From positions 18,340,151-18,404,150 of the forward strand of contig NC_135563.1 in NCBI RefSeq assembly GCF_964340395.1: a stretch of 64,000 bases of DNA, read 5' to 3'. The notes beneath the pieces were generated by a model, which saw nothing but the letters and a program-made list of their open reading frames with translations, had not been told where the DNA came from and searched no databases. Positions 1-11,202 of the stretch are shown here, one piece after another. Every line of letters starts with the position of its first letter. Within the stretch, counting starts at the first letter, position 1. Both the position numbers and the translations under genes were made by a program. This DNA is from Glandiceps talaboti. Its lineage: Eukaryota; Hemichordata; Enteropneusta; Spengelidae.

Positions 1-1003
1 AATTTTTATTTATTCAGTTACAGTACGAATTTAGATAATTTTAGGTACATCTAAGTCTTACAATAAGACTATTGGGTTCTAATATGAACATTTTACATCA
101 AAACAGATTTGATCAATCAATCCTTTGATTTCAATGGTGTCCACATACATTTTAACAGTTTTTCTCAAGGCAACTCATTACCATTGTACTGTTAGACAAT
201 ACAGTTTTTGTTTCTTTGAGAAAAATGATTGAATTACACCACAGCTTGACCGAAGAACCACCCGAATCAGACTCATTTTATTATACCTTCTCCGGGAGGC
301 ACACAAATAGTTGTGATTCCTGAAACAAATTCTTTAGCATATCATCACAGGTCCACTCTGGATGAAGCGGCCATTCACGCTTTGCATGCAAATAAGACAA
401 AATACATGGAATATTAAAATGAAGGGTAACATTCGTATAACACAGACCTGTCCACTTGCATGGAGCCAGCTTCTGTGTTACAAACATGCAATGAAATAGA
501 TACAAACATTACATTGTCACAATGGGGTACATCAATCATTACAGATTTAGAAGACATTATACATGTATGCATGGTTTTACAATACTAGATCACAAAACAG
601 GGTTTGGATGGAATATACAGGATCTGAGATGGGTAGGAGTTGCTATTTTCTGGGTTGATATAGGGAATACAGGGTTGATATACAAGGAATGTTGGTGTGA
701 TATTGGGTGGTAGGAGGGTGATAAAATATCATGCGGGTTATATACATGGCATCATACATTTGTTTTATAATGTTTTTTTCATGCTTGAAGTGGCACTACT
801 CATTCACTGAAGTCATTATGTATCATGCAACATTGTTAAGTAGTGATATGAGTTGAAATTGTTCCAGTGATGGCCTTTCATTTGTGGCGCCGTGCCGTTT
901 GACTGCCATATTTGCCTCGTTCCACTACAAATAAACTGATCATTCACCAAATACTGGAAGTTTTAACCCCTCTACTGGTTCTTGTTTTTGATTTGATATT
1001 TAC
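1..1003 (-). other. FGFR intron after the Ig3-first-half exon (incomplete)
   Basis: A donor GTAAAT lies directly downstream (minus sense) of the Ig3 exon at 1003-998. I looked on the minus strand for the expected second Ig3 exon (the IIIb/IIIc equivalent, with a GEYTC-like motif) and found none, so this intron is longer than 1 kb and runs off the window. No gene was seen here. A 74-codon open frame at 281-505 has no FGFR or other recognisable motif. Confidence 0.7.
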
Positions 1004-1185
1004 CTGCATGATTTCAAAGTGTTTGGAAGTGTTCTTATCACTGCCATTTATACTTTTCAACCACTGGATATGGGGATGAAGATCACTGATGATAACCTCA
1101 CATCTGAATACTGCAGTCTCCCCGATGATAGCTGTTACATTTTCTGGCAGGTTTGTATTTAGTATAGGCTCATGAGCTATTCGTG
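1004..1185 (-). CDS. FGFR: FGFR exon: first half of Ig domain 3 (IIIa equivalent)
   Basis: This 182-bp exon starts after a TTTCAG acceptor and ends at CAG|GTAAAT. It contributes two bases of a split codon and then 60 codons. The encoded segment begins [18 protein letters not shown] and contains the first Ig3 cysteine (FRCEV) and the highly conserved PHIQWLK tryptophan strand. The phases (1 in, 0 out) match what I recall of the vertebrate IIIa exon. The sequons NVT, NGS and NTS lie in it. Confidence 0.93.
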
Positions 1186-4100
1186 CTGAAATTGAAGTTT
1201 TTAACATTTGAAATTCAGGATGCAACTTGGAGTTATCACAGCTGCTATATTCAGAATGGGAGCGCTAAAACACTGATAACTCAATTAAAATATAAGATCT
1301 TTGAAAAGTCTTATTCTCTCATGGTATTATTGGTATATATGTACTGAACATTTCACGGTATTCACTTGCTGAAATGAATGTACAATCAAAGAAAATCATC
1401 ATGTGATATGTTGTCTTGAGGGTATAACATTGGCTTGTTTTATTTGTAGATAAACTACTAAACACTACGCTAGTTCCATTGCAATAGTTGGAATTTTAGC
1501 CAGATGTGCCACTAATTGTTTGGATTGATTGATTACAGATCTCAACAAGCCTTAGAACCAGTCATAGAAATTTGGTTGTAATTGGCCCATGTGTTGGGGA
1601 CTATAAAGTTTAGTTATGTCCACAGCCAGGTGTGCCACCAACACTAAATGTTGATTGGTTGAAATCAATTTTATCTAGATATATGACTGACTTCTTGCAT
1701 ATAAGAAATGGCTGTTTGAGTCAATGAAAACAAAAAAGACTTGAGCAGACTATATGACACTGACGTGAGTACAATACAAATGTCTACTTACAAATTACAT
1801 CAAGTTCATAGGTGGCATTAATAGATCCATACTGGTTAGTGATAACACATGTGTAGAACCCATTATCTGATGGTACCAGGTCTGTCAACACCATTGCCCA
1901 TGCCTTGTGTCTCACCTGGGAACAGAAAGATAACATGTAAATGACCTGCACCCATGAACCTCTTCATAGGGCTGGATTTGCCATTTCACATCTCTACCAA
2001 CTGAATTTGGACACATCAGATGATTTTTGACTAATAAATATTACCCTTTTAATTGCAGTTGAAGGTGAGATTTTAACGCAGCATGTGAAAATATAAGAAA
2101 TTGAAAATGTAACACTTCCTACTCTTAAGATTTAATTCCTCTATATTTTGAATATTACATAACCACACACCTGCAAAACATCCAACATGTGAGTTCATGA
2201 TTTCAAACCTAAATTAGAAGACTCTATATATATTCCCAAGGTATAAAATTTTCTGAAGTCATTATCAATTCAGGAATAAACATCTCTTAGACCTTTGTGT
2301 GTGGACTCACATGGTGGCTGGAATGTCCCATCACCAGGATAACCATCAAGTTCAAACTTATTATCAAATAAGCATTTTTTTTTTTCATGTTAGCAAGATG
2401 CATTCACACATTTACATCACCATTTTTACTTATTTAAGGGTTGTTTCCATTGATGCTTTATTCTGATTAGTCATGTAAACCCATACACCTGTTCATTGGC
2501 CAATCAGTGCCTTGTATTTCAGTTGAAGTTAATATTGCTGCTGGCTTTTAAGGTTTGTTTAATCTCTGAATATAAGTTACCCTTGCTGTCCATTCACCAA
2601 TCAAATTACTTATCTTACAATTAACTTATTCAGTATATAACCTTACTTATCATTGGCTGTCAGTATTCATTGGGTCTTGAGATGTGAAAAGACAAAAGTA
2701 TCTGGCATTAACTGCCAGACAATATTGTTATTAGTTCCCACCACCTGATGATTGCAACTAAAATGTTAGAAACACAAAACAGAACAGAAAAGCACAGAGG
2801 ACAAACTTGACACCACACATAATTACCTTATCATTTCTAGTTTCTCCAGAGGTCATCTGATAGACGTACAGTGGAAAAGAAAAAAACACTCTAAATTAGA
2901 CTACAGGCTAGATCTACTTCTACATGAAAATTAAAAAATTAAAACCACAAACACATGAAACGTAATTTTACCAGACCCAGTGATTCATGTCCATGATGAA
3001 CACACACATTATCAATTGCTACCAGTGGACAACAGGTACAAGTCTGGTAAATGCGGCTAAACACAACACAACACAATGACAACTATCTTATGTTACATGA
3101 TTCACTTACAACAATGAAATTTGAATATTATGTGAAATTTGCATATTATTTTTTTATGACAGATGTACACCAAACATAAAGTATACCACATTTCATCAGT
3201 TTCTTCATTTTTTAGGTAGGTTGTGAAATTGGCAACATGGTTGTAACCATTAGCTATTTGACAATCAAGGATATTTTTTTTTATTACCAAGACACGTGTT
3301 ATACATTACAATCAATCCCAACTGAGTCATGGTGCACAAGTCAGTAATTCAGAAACCAACAATGTGACATCAAAACTTTACATTGAAAGTAAATTTTACA
3401 TGTTATCAGCTTAAATACCTCTAGGGATGGTAATGGATCTTTTCAAAGAAAACTGACAGTGTCTGGTATACAAGCTTTATGTATAGTAGATACCATTAAG
3501 CAATGTTTGATACACTACATGTTCAAAATAATGTAGTATTTACATTGCATTTTGACCCTGGGGTCTCCCGAGGCCTGTTTTACACAAACCACCCTGTAGC
3601 AAACCCTGACCCTGTATTATATACCCACGCTTTCTCAGGCTTGTGTCTTTTTTGTTTGTTTACGTGATCTTTCTCATTTTCTTTCTGGTTGGTCATAATT
3701 CAATTTCCAGTTTAATGAGTATACTATGGTTTCTTTGTAAATTTCACTCCTAAACTCAAGCTTCTCAACCGTTTGACACCTCGGTTCACTATTACAATGT
3801 CATATGTCATCCCTTTTCATTCATTGTTTCTACTTCACTGCGAAATGAAACATTTACTACAAAGCAACATCTAATAAATCATAAGTTGTCTTTATGTTCT
3901 CCTCTACAACCCAATATCCCCCCTATCAAATGGCCTGATCCTCCAGCAGAGCCCAAAGGATCAAACCATATGTTACAGGGTGGGGGGTAGAGAGCAGGGG
4001 TTTCACCCTCACCTTGTACCCAAAACGTCGCTCTGTCATATCCATATTGTCTTTAAACCAAGTAATATTTGGTGTAGGCTGCCCATCAGCATTGCATCGG

Positions 4101-7100
4101 AGTCTAACACTGCTCCCTGCAGGCTGTGCAACAAGAGTTCTTGTCATTTTGTGGGGAGCAGTAAAGAAAGGAGGTATTCCACTTTCATCAAATGAGGATA
4201 ACTTCCGAGATTCTGTCGCTGTTTCTTCAAGCTCTCTATCTTCTCCCACATCAAGAGAGTCATAATCAGTACTGTTCTCCTGATCAGGAAGACCTACACA
4301 AAACACAATACAATATATTGTAATATATACTTGTACATTATAATCTAGTTTAGATGCTACACATGGTATTGGGTCATCTCTTCGCCCACAGAGATCAAGA
4401 GATCGATGTATGGATAGCACCAGACTATTATAAGTAGTTACTATCATTGTCTTTCAAGAATGTTACTTTGATATGTTTGCTTCATCCATTCTCCACTTTG
4501 TTACAATACTGGCAGATTCATCAGTATTTCCCCAACACTCATTTCAGTCCAATCATGGTAAATACAGACACAGTAGCATACACCATGGGTGGTCAAAATA
4601 TTGTAGGACCATATCTGAACAGATAAGCCATCACCAGACAAAATCTATTATCAACTCTTTCTTTATGTAGTCTTATCAGAGTTTGACACTGTTTTTTTTA
4701 ATGGTCCGTTACACCACATTAACATTTCCACAATAAATATTTTCGAAGACAGAGATATACATTTCGTATGTACGTATTACACACGCAATATAATACAAAA
4801 ATAAAACAGAGCCACTATTTTCAAATATGGCAGTGAAGTTTTGATCAAAATACTTCAATATTTGTAACTAAGGTACTGTAAAATATAAACAAGAAAAAAA
4901 TGTATCCATTGCTTACCGTTAACAACAACTGTAAAGTTGCCCCAAAGTTCCCCGTGATCATTGGTCACATAGCAAGAGTACATCCCCGCATCTTCTGGTG
5001 ACACGTTGAGGACACGCAAACTCTGCCTCGTTGTTATGTATTTAACAGAAACTTTATCGATAGGTTCTCCATTCAGAAGCCACATCACTGCTGGGCGAGG
5101 ATTTCCTTTTACCTCACATTTCAGTCGGAACTCATCATTATTAACCACCACATAAAACATCATTGGCTTGGCAAACGTGGGTGGACCTGCAAGAAAATAT
5201 TGATAAATTTCAATAGTAATTGCAAACATATTGAGTTGAAAAACACATAACCTGGTAGAACAGGTCTATACTTTAGTGACAGAATCTCACCCCAACCCCC
5301 CATTTAAACTTGTTTGTAGTGACATTACAGATTTGGATGAGTGTGCATGGAAGTATTGTCACATTAAAAATTTGGCTATAAAATGTATCAATGTGGAATA
5401 AGTCTTTCCAAACTTCCAAACTGCACAACTGAAATTCAAACAGGCATTTCTCTTTTTCATAATTTAGAGTAAGTTCACAGCAGTATCATATATATACAGC
5501 CTTTTCATTGCTAGGATAAGTGTAACTTTGCACCACCATTCTATTAATGTACAAGAAACAAAGCTCAATCATTAAAAATACCAATATCAGACAAGGATTA
5601 AAATGTAGGTATGGAAACAGTTGCCTGGCAGAGCTTAAGAAAAATTGGACCTGCAAAAATGAATAAAGCTTTGAAATCCATCATTGATAAGAGAGCACTA
5701 GCTTAGACCATTGGATTCAAACCATGTTAACCCTTTCATGACTGGAGACGAGTTTTAAATAATTTTGGGACCCAATTTATATGAACATTTTCATAGTTAT
5801 AATAATATTACTTTATTAGGAAATAACATTTCTTTAATTCCAGTCTAAAATGAAGCTGATATATGCCAAAAACTTACATAAAAACAAGAATTTTGTTCAA
5901 ATAATTTTGGCGGCAAAGTTTTCAGTACTGAATGGGTTAATGTTTATCAGTGAACATTTTGAATGCAGCAACACCACACTGCATTTAATTAATAATAACT
6001 TGTTCAGATGATTCTTTAAATTGTTGGAAATTTTAAACTCTGATACGAAAATCCTATGTTTGTTGTAACTGTGACATGTTGAAATACAAGGCATACCATT
6101 GGACAAGCCTTGTATCAAATAACATCATCATGTTAAATGATGGATGTGTACAAATATTGTCTAGAACTTATACAAAATTGTGATTTCATGAATATTCATT
6201 TCTCTATCATTTGTTGACGTTTTTCATTCAATTTCAAGATTTCCTACCCTGTAAGTTCTACATAATGTTTTCTGTTCCACCAGTACTTTTTAAAATGGTG
6301 CTATTTCGAGACCAGGTTTCCATACCACAGGTAACCAGCAGTGTACCACTAACGATTCACAAGGATTGCCATCCCTGGGAATTCCTGGTCTCAAATTTCT
6401 GCTTTACTGGGCAGCTCTGCAAACTTATGACCTGTCGCTGTGGTAAGCACTGCGGCAATTCAGGCAAAGAGAAACAGATTATTCCTAATCTGATAAATCT
6501 ACTAGCATACCCACTCGTTTGTAAACTTCCAAATCAATAAACGACACTCAAAAGGACCATTCAGAGCTCATTTTTTTATTTCCTTTTCATTGATAATAAC
6601 TGGGTAACGCTGAAGAACCTCACTGAATTATTTCCTTTCAAAAAGTTGATAAAAGGAACAAGCAAGTTAATAATTACCAAGTGTGTACTAAAACCCTAAA
6701 ATTCCCAGCATGACTCCACATCATATTATAATAACTACCTCTATAAATCAGCCAAAATTGCTAGAAAACCTTGACATTTGAAAAGATTTTCACATCAAAA
6801 CTTGCAAAGACTTAAGTTTATGTGAAAAAGCATGCACAGTTGTCAGTTTTAATCAAAGGACATGTTTGTTGGTTAATGAAGCATGGTAATCTCTGTTAAA
6901 ATCACAACATAGCAACCGAAAATGGACTGTTTACTATGAAATCTATCATTTTTTTAATGATTGGCCATTGACATAGCAACGTGACATGAGTCATTAGTTG
7001 TGTATCACCTAATCCATTTTATTCTGATTGGCTGGCCGGGCATAATCTGAAGGGGTAACAAAATTGGATTGTTTGCTGACACAGTTATCAAAGTTTTAAT

Positions 7101-10100
7101 GGGACTTGTACAAAGCTACTTCAAAATACACTATCTCCTAATTGAGCATCTGAGAATGGACTTTACATACGGAAATCTGGACTTTTCTCCTTTTTATTTT
7201 TAAATTTCGATTTATCATGATGCATAACAATAGAATAAAAATGCTGGAGTGTATGTAGTTTCTAAGCTAAATTTTGACACACTAGTTTACATTTGGCACA
7301 CCTTTCCTAGCTTCAAGCTACCTTACTCTTTCACCAAGGAATGTGAATTGCAGCACCTACTTTGACCTAACGAACTGACCACTAGCCTGAGTCCCTCCTA
7401 TCTGAACATGTTTACCTGCATGCATCAGTCACCTAAAACCATGCAACGTAGTACAATGACATCACATTCTACTACGAATATACAGTTCAGAATAGATGCT
7501 CATCGATTCTTCAATTTATTCATCTTGATCTTGACTACTGTAGTTCCAAAAATAGATTATGCTATTAAAATCAGAGTCAACCCCCTACTACAGTTGTTAC
7601 ATTTTATGTAAAATGTATCAAAATAGGTCACATGTCTGTGAGTTGTGTTCACAATAACATAGCCCTTGTGCAACAACAAATTTTCCTATGCCTACACAAT
7701 GCACACTTTCACTGCCTACATTATACACAGCCTATCCATAAGTCTGCACAAATTCAGGAAAGTTGTGGGGTTTTTCTTCAGTTTCATTGCGTTGCGTTTC
7801 TGCTTGGGGCTGTGATATATTTCATGGGAAAACTATTGATAGTAAAACTAGATGCCAACAGAAGATGCCAACAGTTCAAAGATTAATAGGCTATGGTATA
7901 CACAAAGTGGTCAATCTGAAGACGAGTGGTTTCACTCCAGTTCTCTCACTTCTTTTTCTCCCCAATTTATGGGACCAATCCACACCCATATGACAAAGTT
8001 TTTTAACAGTTGTAATCCACTACTATCTATCTATCACCTTTGCCACAATATGCTAATTTTGTAATTTTGAAAATAACTTCATATAAATTAGTTTTCAAAG
8101 TCATGGCGAAAATTCAAATCTGGTATTTGTTATAATTGATTGGCAGACTGCAAATTTGTAATTCAACCTATGCACTAATCTACATATATTTTTATTTCAT
8201 CTTAATTTTTGGGTCGTTAGAAAATTGGTTTTACCGGAGTACAGCTGTAATTACTTGCAACATGCAGCTCTTATCAAAGAAAGACTCCTAAATAATATAA
8301 ATCAACGTTCCAATGAATCAATCTCTTACTTCTTATATTGTGTTTGAATCTTGAGAAAATTGCTGGATGATATTTTAAAAAATGTAGTTCAGTGGACCTG
8401 AGATATGCAGCCACAGTAACTTTGATTATTTTCTATCTCTAGGCTTACATTAGACATATGTTCGAAATTGTATATGTTCTGTGCCTGTATTTATCAAGAA
8501 GGTCATGTCCAATGTCAAGGTTTCAAAACAATTACACTAAAAGTGTTTTAAACTGACCAGCTCAAATTAAATACTAACTAGTAAACCCTTTGTGTGCCTT
8601 AACCTTGGGCAGAAACTTAAAACCAAACTTTGGTAAATTTGAATATGTTTGGAAAACAGTCATACTAAATAGGTATTGTATATCAATGTCAAACATACAA
8701 GGGACTTAGTACAAATTACTAGTAGGTCAGAAAACTATAGTACTGTCAATATTGTCGCAATGACTTTCCTTCATTTCTGTGGTTGGGACTTGCTTCATCT
8801 GACATAATGACAATTAACGGGTCCATTTTTCAGACTGACAGCAAATGAGTTTGTAGTTACTTCATGCACGACTTGATTCATGCATGATTTGCTTTAGTAC
8901 GCTGGCCTGTCGTGAAACCGGAGACGCTTTTGAATGCCTTGACTAAACCGGAGTAAACACAGTGCCAAGCCCCGAATAGTGGCAGAGACAGGACTCAGGC
9001 TTGTATTAATCCATGGTATGCTGTATGTATGTGATACATTATACGTAGTGTTTTTCTAGTATTAAACTACAGATAATTCACTACCAACTCACCAGGTCTT
9101 CCTATTATCTGTACTTTATACTTATCTCACCTTTGACCCCAGCCACTTAACCAATCCTGATAACTCAAACGCACCGATTTCGAAATAAAAACTATGTATT
9201 TCATAAATTTTATCCAGCACGCGGCCATTTATTTATGGGTTATCTTGGCACCTGCAGGCTGTGTTGTTCTGCGTTGACTTTTAGTGTCTTAATCTGGCAC
9301 CAAGTATTATCTTCCTAATTCCATTCTTAGATACATATTAATTTACATCTTTCCTTCAACAACACGTAGACAGTATTCAAGTTATTAAAACCATCAAAGC
9401 CGAAGATAGAAGTATCGCCATCATTTAATTCATCACCAAATTCCGCGGATGAGCAGGGCCAATACCGTGTATCATATAGCTAGTAAATGTACCCCTACCC
9501 GCTGTGTCCTTTCAGCATCATTAATCAAATAACTGTAGCCATTTTTAGACTGTCATTAAACGTGCCTACTGACCTGTCAATCAGTCTCATCCTGTGGCCA
9601 GACAATACTGGGTAAGGGCTTTTAACTTGTTCCTTGTTAAAGTAATTTGATTTAAGTCAATAATGAGTCCACGAACACCCAGCTATGTCTATTGATTTAA
9701 CTGAACACTCATCTTAACTACAACAGGTGTTTGTAATACATCATGACCTCTTGATCTTTACTATGGTTTTCATGTAATTCTATTGTTCAATATACTTCAT
9801 ACTTTTTGGCTCTATTACTTACATTGTTTTCATCAAAACTTTGGGCCCATGGCAATATTTCACACATGCACTATATTGAGAGAGAAGAAACCCCCACCCC
9901 CCACCCCATTCAATGTTAAACTTGGGACCCTTGGTAATATTTTACACATGCACCACATTAAGAGAAAAGAACCCCCCCCCCCCCCCCCCCCCCCAATGTT
10001 CATTATATATCATATTTACTGGTTTCATTACTTAGATTGTTTGAATCAAAACTTGGGTCCCTTGGCTCTTTTTTCACACATGGACTATATCTCGCCTGTG

Positions 10101-11128
10101 AAAAAAATCATCATCAATCCACACAAAAAAATATTTTCCCTACACACTAAATAACTAGCTGTTTTACGTGTACACAAGTGTGTAATAAATAAAAGAAATA
10201 ATCCAGAGATTTTGGTACATAAAAAACATTTCTAATAACATGCCTGTTCTCTGTTACTCACAATCCTCTGCAACCAAGATTTTAAATAATTTCTTGCAAT
10301 TTCAAATGCAAACCAAGTTGTCTTTATTGCCAACAGCTTCTGTTGTTACAATAACGTCTTTGTTTTTATACACAGTAGAGGTTATTCAAGATCATGCAGA
10401 CCATACAATGTTGAACATAACTCAAGTTTTCAAATGTCAGGTGTGGGTTTGCTCTGTATAGTTGAATTACAATGATGGAAATGTTCCAAAACCAGTATGT
10501 GGTAGTATAGTGAATACTTCTAAAAGTACTAACTTATAATTTATCAATCACGTACATAATACCTAATAAACTGAATGACATTTGTTATGAAACTTGCATG
10601 TTGACACAAATATGCATAAAGCTGTCAGTATCAGGATACTGCCACCCAAAATATGCTTACACCTACAAAATATTTTTGTGACAGTATCTTATTCACGAGT
10701 CACCATAAGTTTTATTTCTTAGGAATTTAGGCTTCTATGAAATTAGGATATCCTGTATAACCAATCTGCATCTTATGAGTCGTCTAAAGTTTTATTTTGA
10801 TAAATTATTCATGAAATTTACTTTATATTTATTTACAAAAGCAAACAAGACTGCAACAAGTTGACAAAGGAGTACAGAAAAGAGTGACACTGCTCAATAC
10901 TGAATACAATTTGCATCGGAAAATGAGATAAAATTTGGATGAACTTAGTATTTCACAAATGTAACAATACTGAACCCACCAATGACTTGAGGAATACGTG
11001 ACATACGAGATATATAACTCACCCAGTGTAGATTGTGTGCTGTTTTGGACGACATTCTCTTCACAGCAAACACTACTCCACAGCATCAACAGACTTGAGA
11101 TAAACACTAGATATATCACAGATTCCAT
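1004..11128 (-). CDS. FGFR: Fibroblast growth factor receptor, 5' (extracellular) part; gene continues off the left edge
   Basis: This is a receptor tyrosine kinase that binds FGF with heparan sulfate at the cell surface. Five coding exons are visible on the minus strand: 11128-11023, 5186-4917, 4293-4013, 1915-1792 and 1185-1004. Their phases (1,1,0,1,0) join without a break to give 321 residues. In order they encode a signal peptide (about 1-22), Ig1 (about 37-125), an acidic linker (about 126-170), Ig2 (about 171-261) and the first half of Ig3 (about 262-321). Diagnostic FGFR features are the acid box, the Ig2 cysteines in RLRC and YTC, the [14 protein letters not shown] strand, and PHIQWLK in Ig3. 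The rest of Ig3, the transmembrane helix and the split kinase are not in the window. Several N-glycosylation sequons are present (NST, NIT, NAT, NVT, NGS). The domain order is seen directly; calling it a true FGFR rather than an FGFRL1-like decoy rests on general similarity, because the kinase is out of view. Confidence 0.93.
1186..1791 (-). other. FGFR intron between the Ig2-second-half and Ig3 exons
   Basis: This 606-bp intron is bounded by a perfect GTAAGT donor (1786-1791 on plus, read in reverse) and a TTTCAG acceptor. Two diverged copies of a GTGCCAC-containing segment lie near 1500 and 1630. There is no coding content. Confidence 0.85.
1792..1915 (-). CDS. FGFR: FGFR exon: second half of Ig domain 2
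   Basis: This 124-bp exon lies between a CCCAG acceptor and a GTAAGT donor. It is read as [19 protein letters not shown] followed by the YTC cysteine and [15 protein letters not shown]. It completes the Ig2 fold, including the ligand- and heparin-facing strand region. The final T joins CA of the next exon to make Ser. An earlier in-frame GTAATT could also act as a donor, but only the GTAAGT site keeps phase with the next exon, so I chose that one. It is too short to appear as a stand-alone open frame. Confidence 0.94.
1916..4012 (-). other. FGFR intron within Ig domain 2
   Basis: This intron of about 2.1 kb splits Ig2 between GYK and VRH, a classical FGFR intron position (phase 0). It contains ordinary AT-rich sequence with a T run near 2378. 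There are no open frames with recognisable content. Confidence 0.85.
4013..4293 (-). CDS. FGFR: FGFR exon: acid-box linker and first half of Ig domain 2
   Basis: This 281-bp exon follows a TGTGTAG acceptor and ends AAG|GTGAGG. The first part encodes a linker with acidic stretches ([20 protein letters not shown]), the acid box that in characterised FGFRs lies between Ig1 and Ig2 and modulates autoinhibition. After [10 protein letters not shown] come [17 protein letters not shown], corresponding in position to the basic heparin-binding strand, and then [10 protein letters not shown] with the Ig2 tryptophan. A split glycine codon joins it to the Ig1 exon. Confidence 0.95.
4294..4916 (-). other. 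FGFR intron between the Ig1 and acid-box exons
   Basis: This 623-bp phase-1 intron has a GTAAGC donor and a TGTGTAG acceptor. No other features are visible. Confidence 0.88.
4917..5186 (-). CDS. FGFR: FGFR exon: Ig domain 1
   Basis: This 270-bp, phase 1-1 (symmetrical) exon encodes a complete Ig domain. It starts at [15 protein letters not shown], has the first cysteine in LKCEV, tryptophan in VMWLLNG, and the second cysteine in the [11 protein letters not shown] motif. It ends at NFTVVVN plus a split Gly. Because it is symmetrical it could be skipped without a frameshift. Skipping of the Ig1 exon is a known way that vertebrate FGFRs make two-Ig isoforms; whether it happens here is inference. 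Confidence 0.95.
5187..11022 (-). other. Long FGFR intron 5' of the Ig1 exon
   Basis: This intron of about 5.8 kb lies between the signal-peptide exon (donor GTGAGT) and the Ig1 exon (acceptor TTGCAG). No coding exon was recognised. It holds a 9-bp inverted repeat (GAGACCAGG) at about 6309-6397 and a three-copy diverged repeat with a long poly-C tract at 9.8-10.1 kb. Open frames at 6211-6540, 7408-8064 and 10240-10461 show no protein family features. Confidence 0.8.
9799..10100. repeat. Diverged tandem repeat, about three copies, with poly-C tracts
   Basis: Three imperfect copies share a core like ACTTGGGNCCCTTGG, then a spacer, then CACACATGCAC and AAGAGAAAAGAACC. They lie at about 9799-9895, 9912-9971 and 10005-10095. 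The middle copy ends in an uninterrupted run of 23 C (9972-9994), and the first ends in a shorter C-rich run. The C run appears to be an expanded tail of the repeat unit. Confidence 0.75.
11023..11128 (-). CDS. FGFR: FGFR first coding exon: start codon and signal peptide
   Basis: The start ATG lies at 11128-11126 and the exon ends in G|GTGAGT. The product starts [19 protein letters not shown], an N-terminal hydrophobic segment followed by VCCEEN, which fits a cleaved signal peptide of about 22 residues. The split Gly codon joins exactly to GPPTF of the Ig1 exon, which confirms frame and start. One sequon (NST) lies before the splice. Confidence 0.92.
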
Positions 11129-11202
11129 CTTTATAATCTTACACGCATCTCTTTAAATCGTCAAAATTCTCACCACGTTATCGGGAGTCTTCTAAAAAGG
11201 CC
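11129..11202 (-). other. Probable FGFR 5' UTR part of the first coding exon
   Basis: On the minus strand a plausible acceptor (CCATTTACAG) ends at 11203. This would make a 74-nt leader before the ATG and imply at least one upstream non-coding exon, as is usual in FGFR genes. It is inferred from the splice signal only. Confidence 0.5.

Noticed and set aside
281-505. Possible FGFR exon on the minus strand
   Set aside because: The translation shows neither the second half of Ig3 nor kinase motifs.
1781-1797. Alternative FGFR donor GTAATT just before the GTAAGT donor
   Set aside because: Using it would end the exon in phase 0 and break the frame into the next exon; GTAAGT keeps phase 1.
3980-4265. 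Two plus-strand open frames
   Set aside because: They are antisense shadows of the FGFR acid-box/Ig2 exon.
6211-6540. 109-codon plus-strand open frame with a cysteine-rich patch
   Set aside because: It lies inside an FGFR intron on the opposite strand, and the cysteine spacing matches no domain I know.
9783-10154. 123-codon plus-strand open frame with proline runs
   Set aside because: The proline runs are translations of poly-C tracts in a tandem repeat; not a gene.
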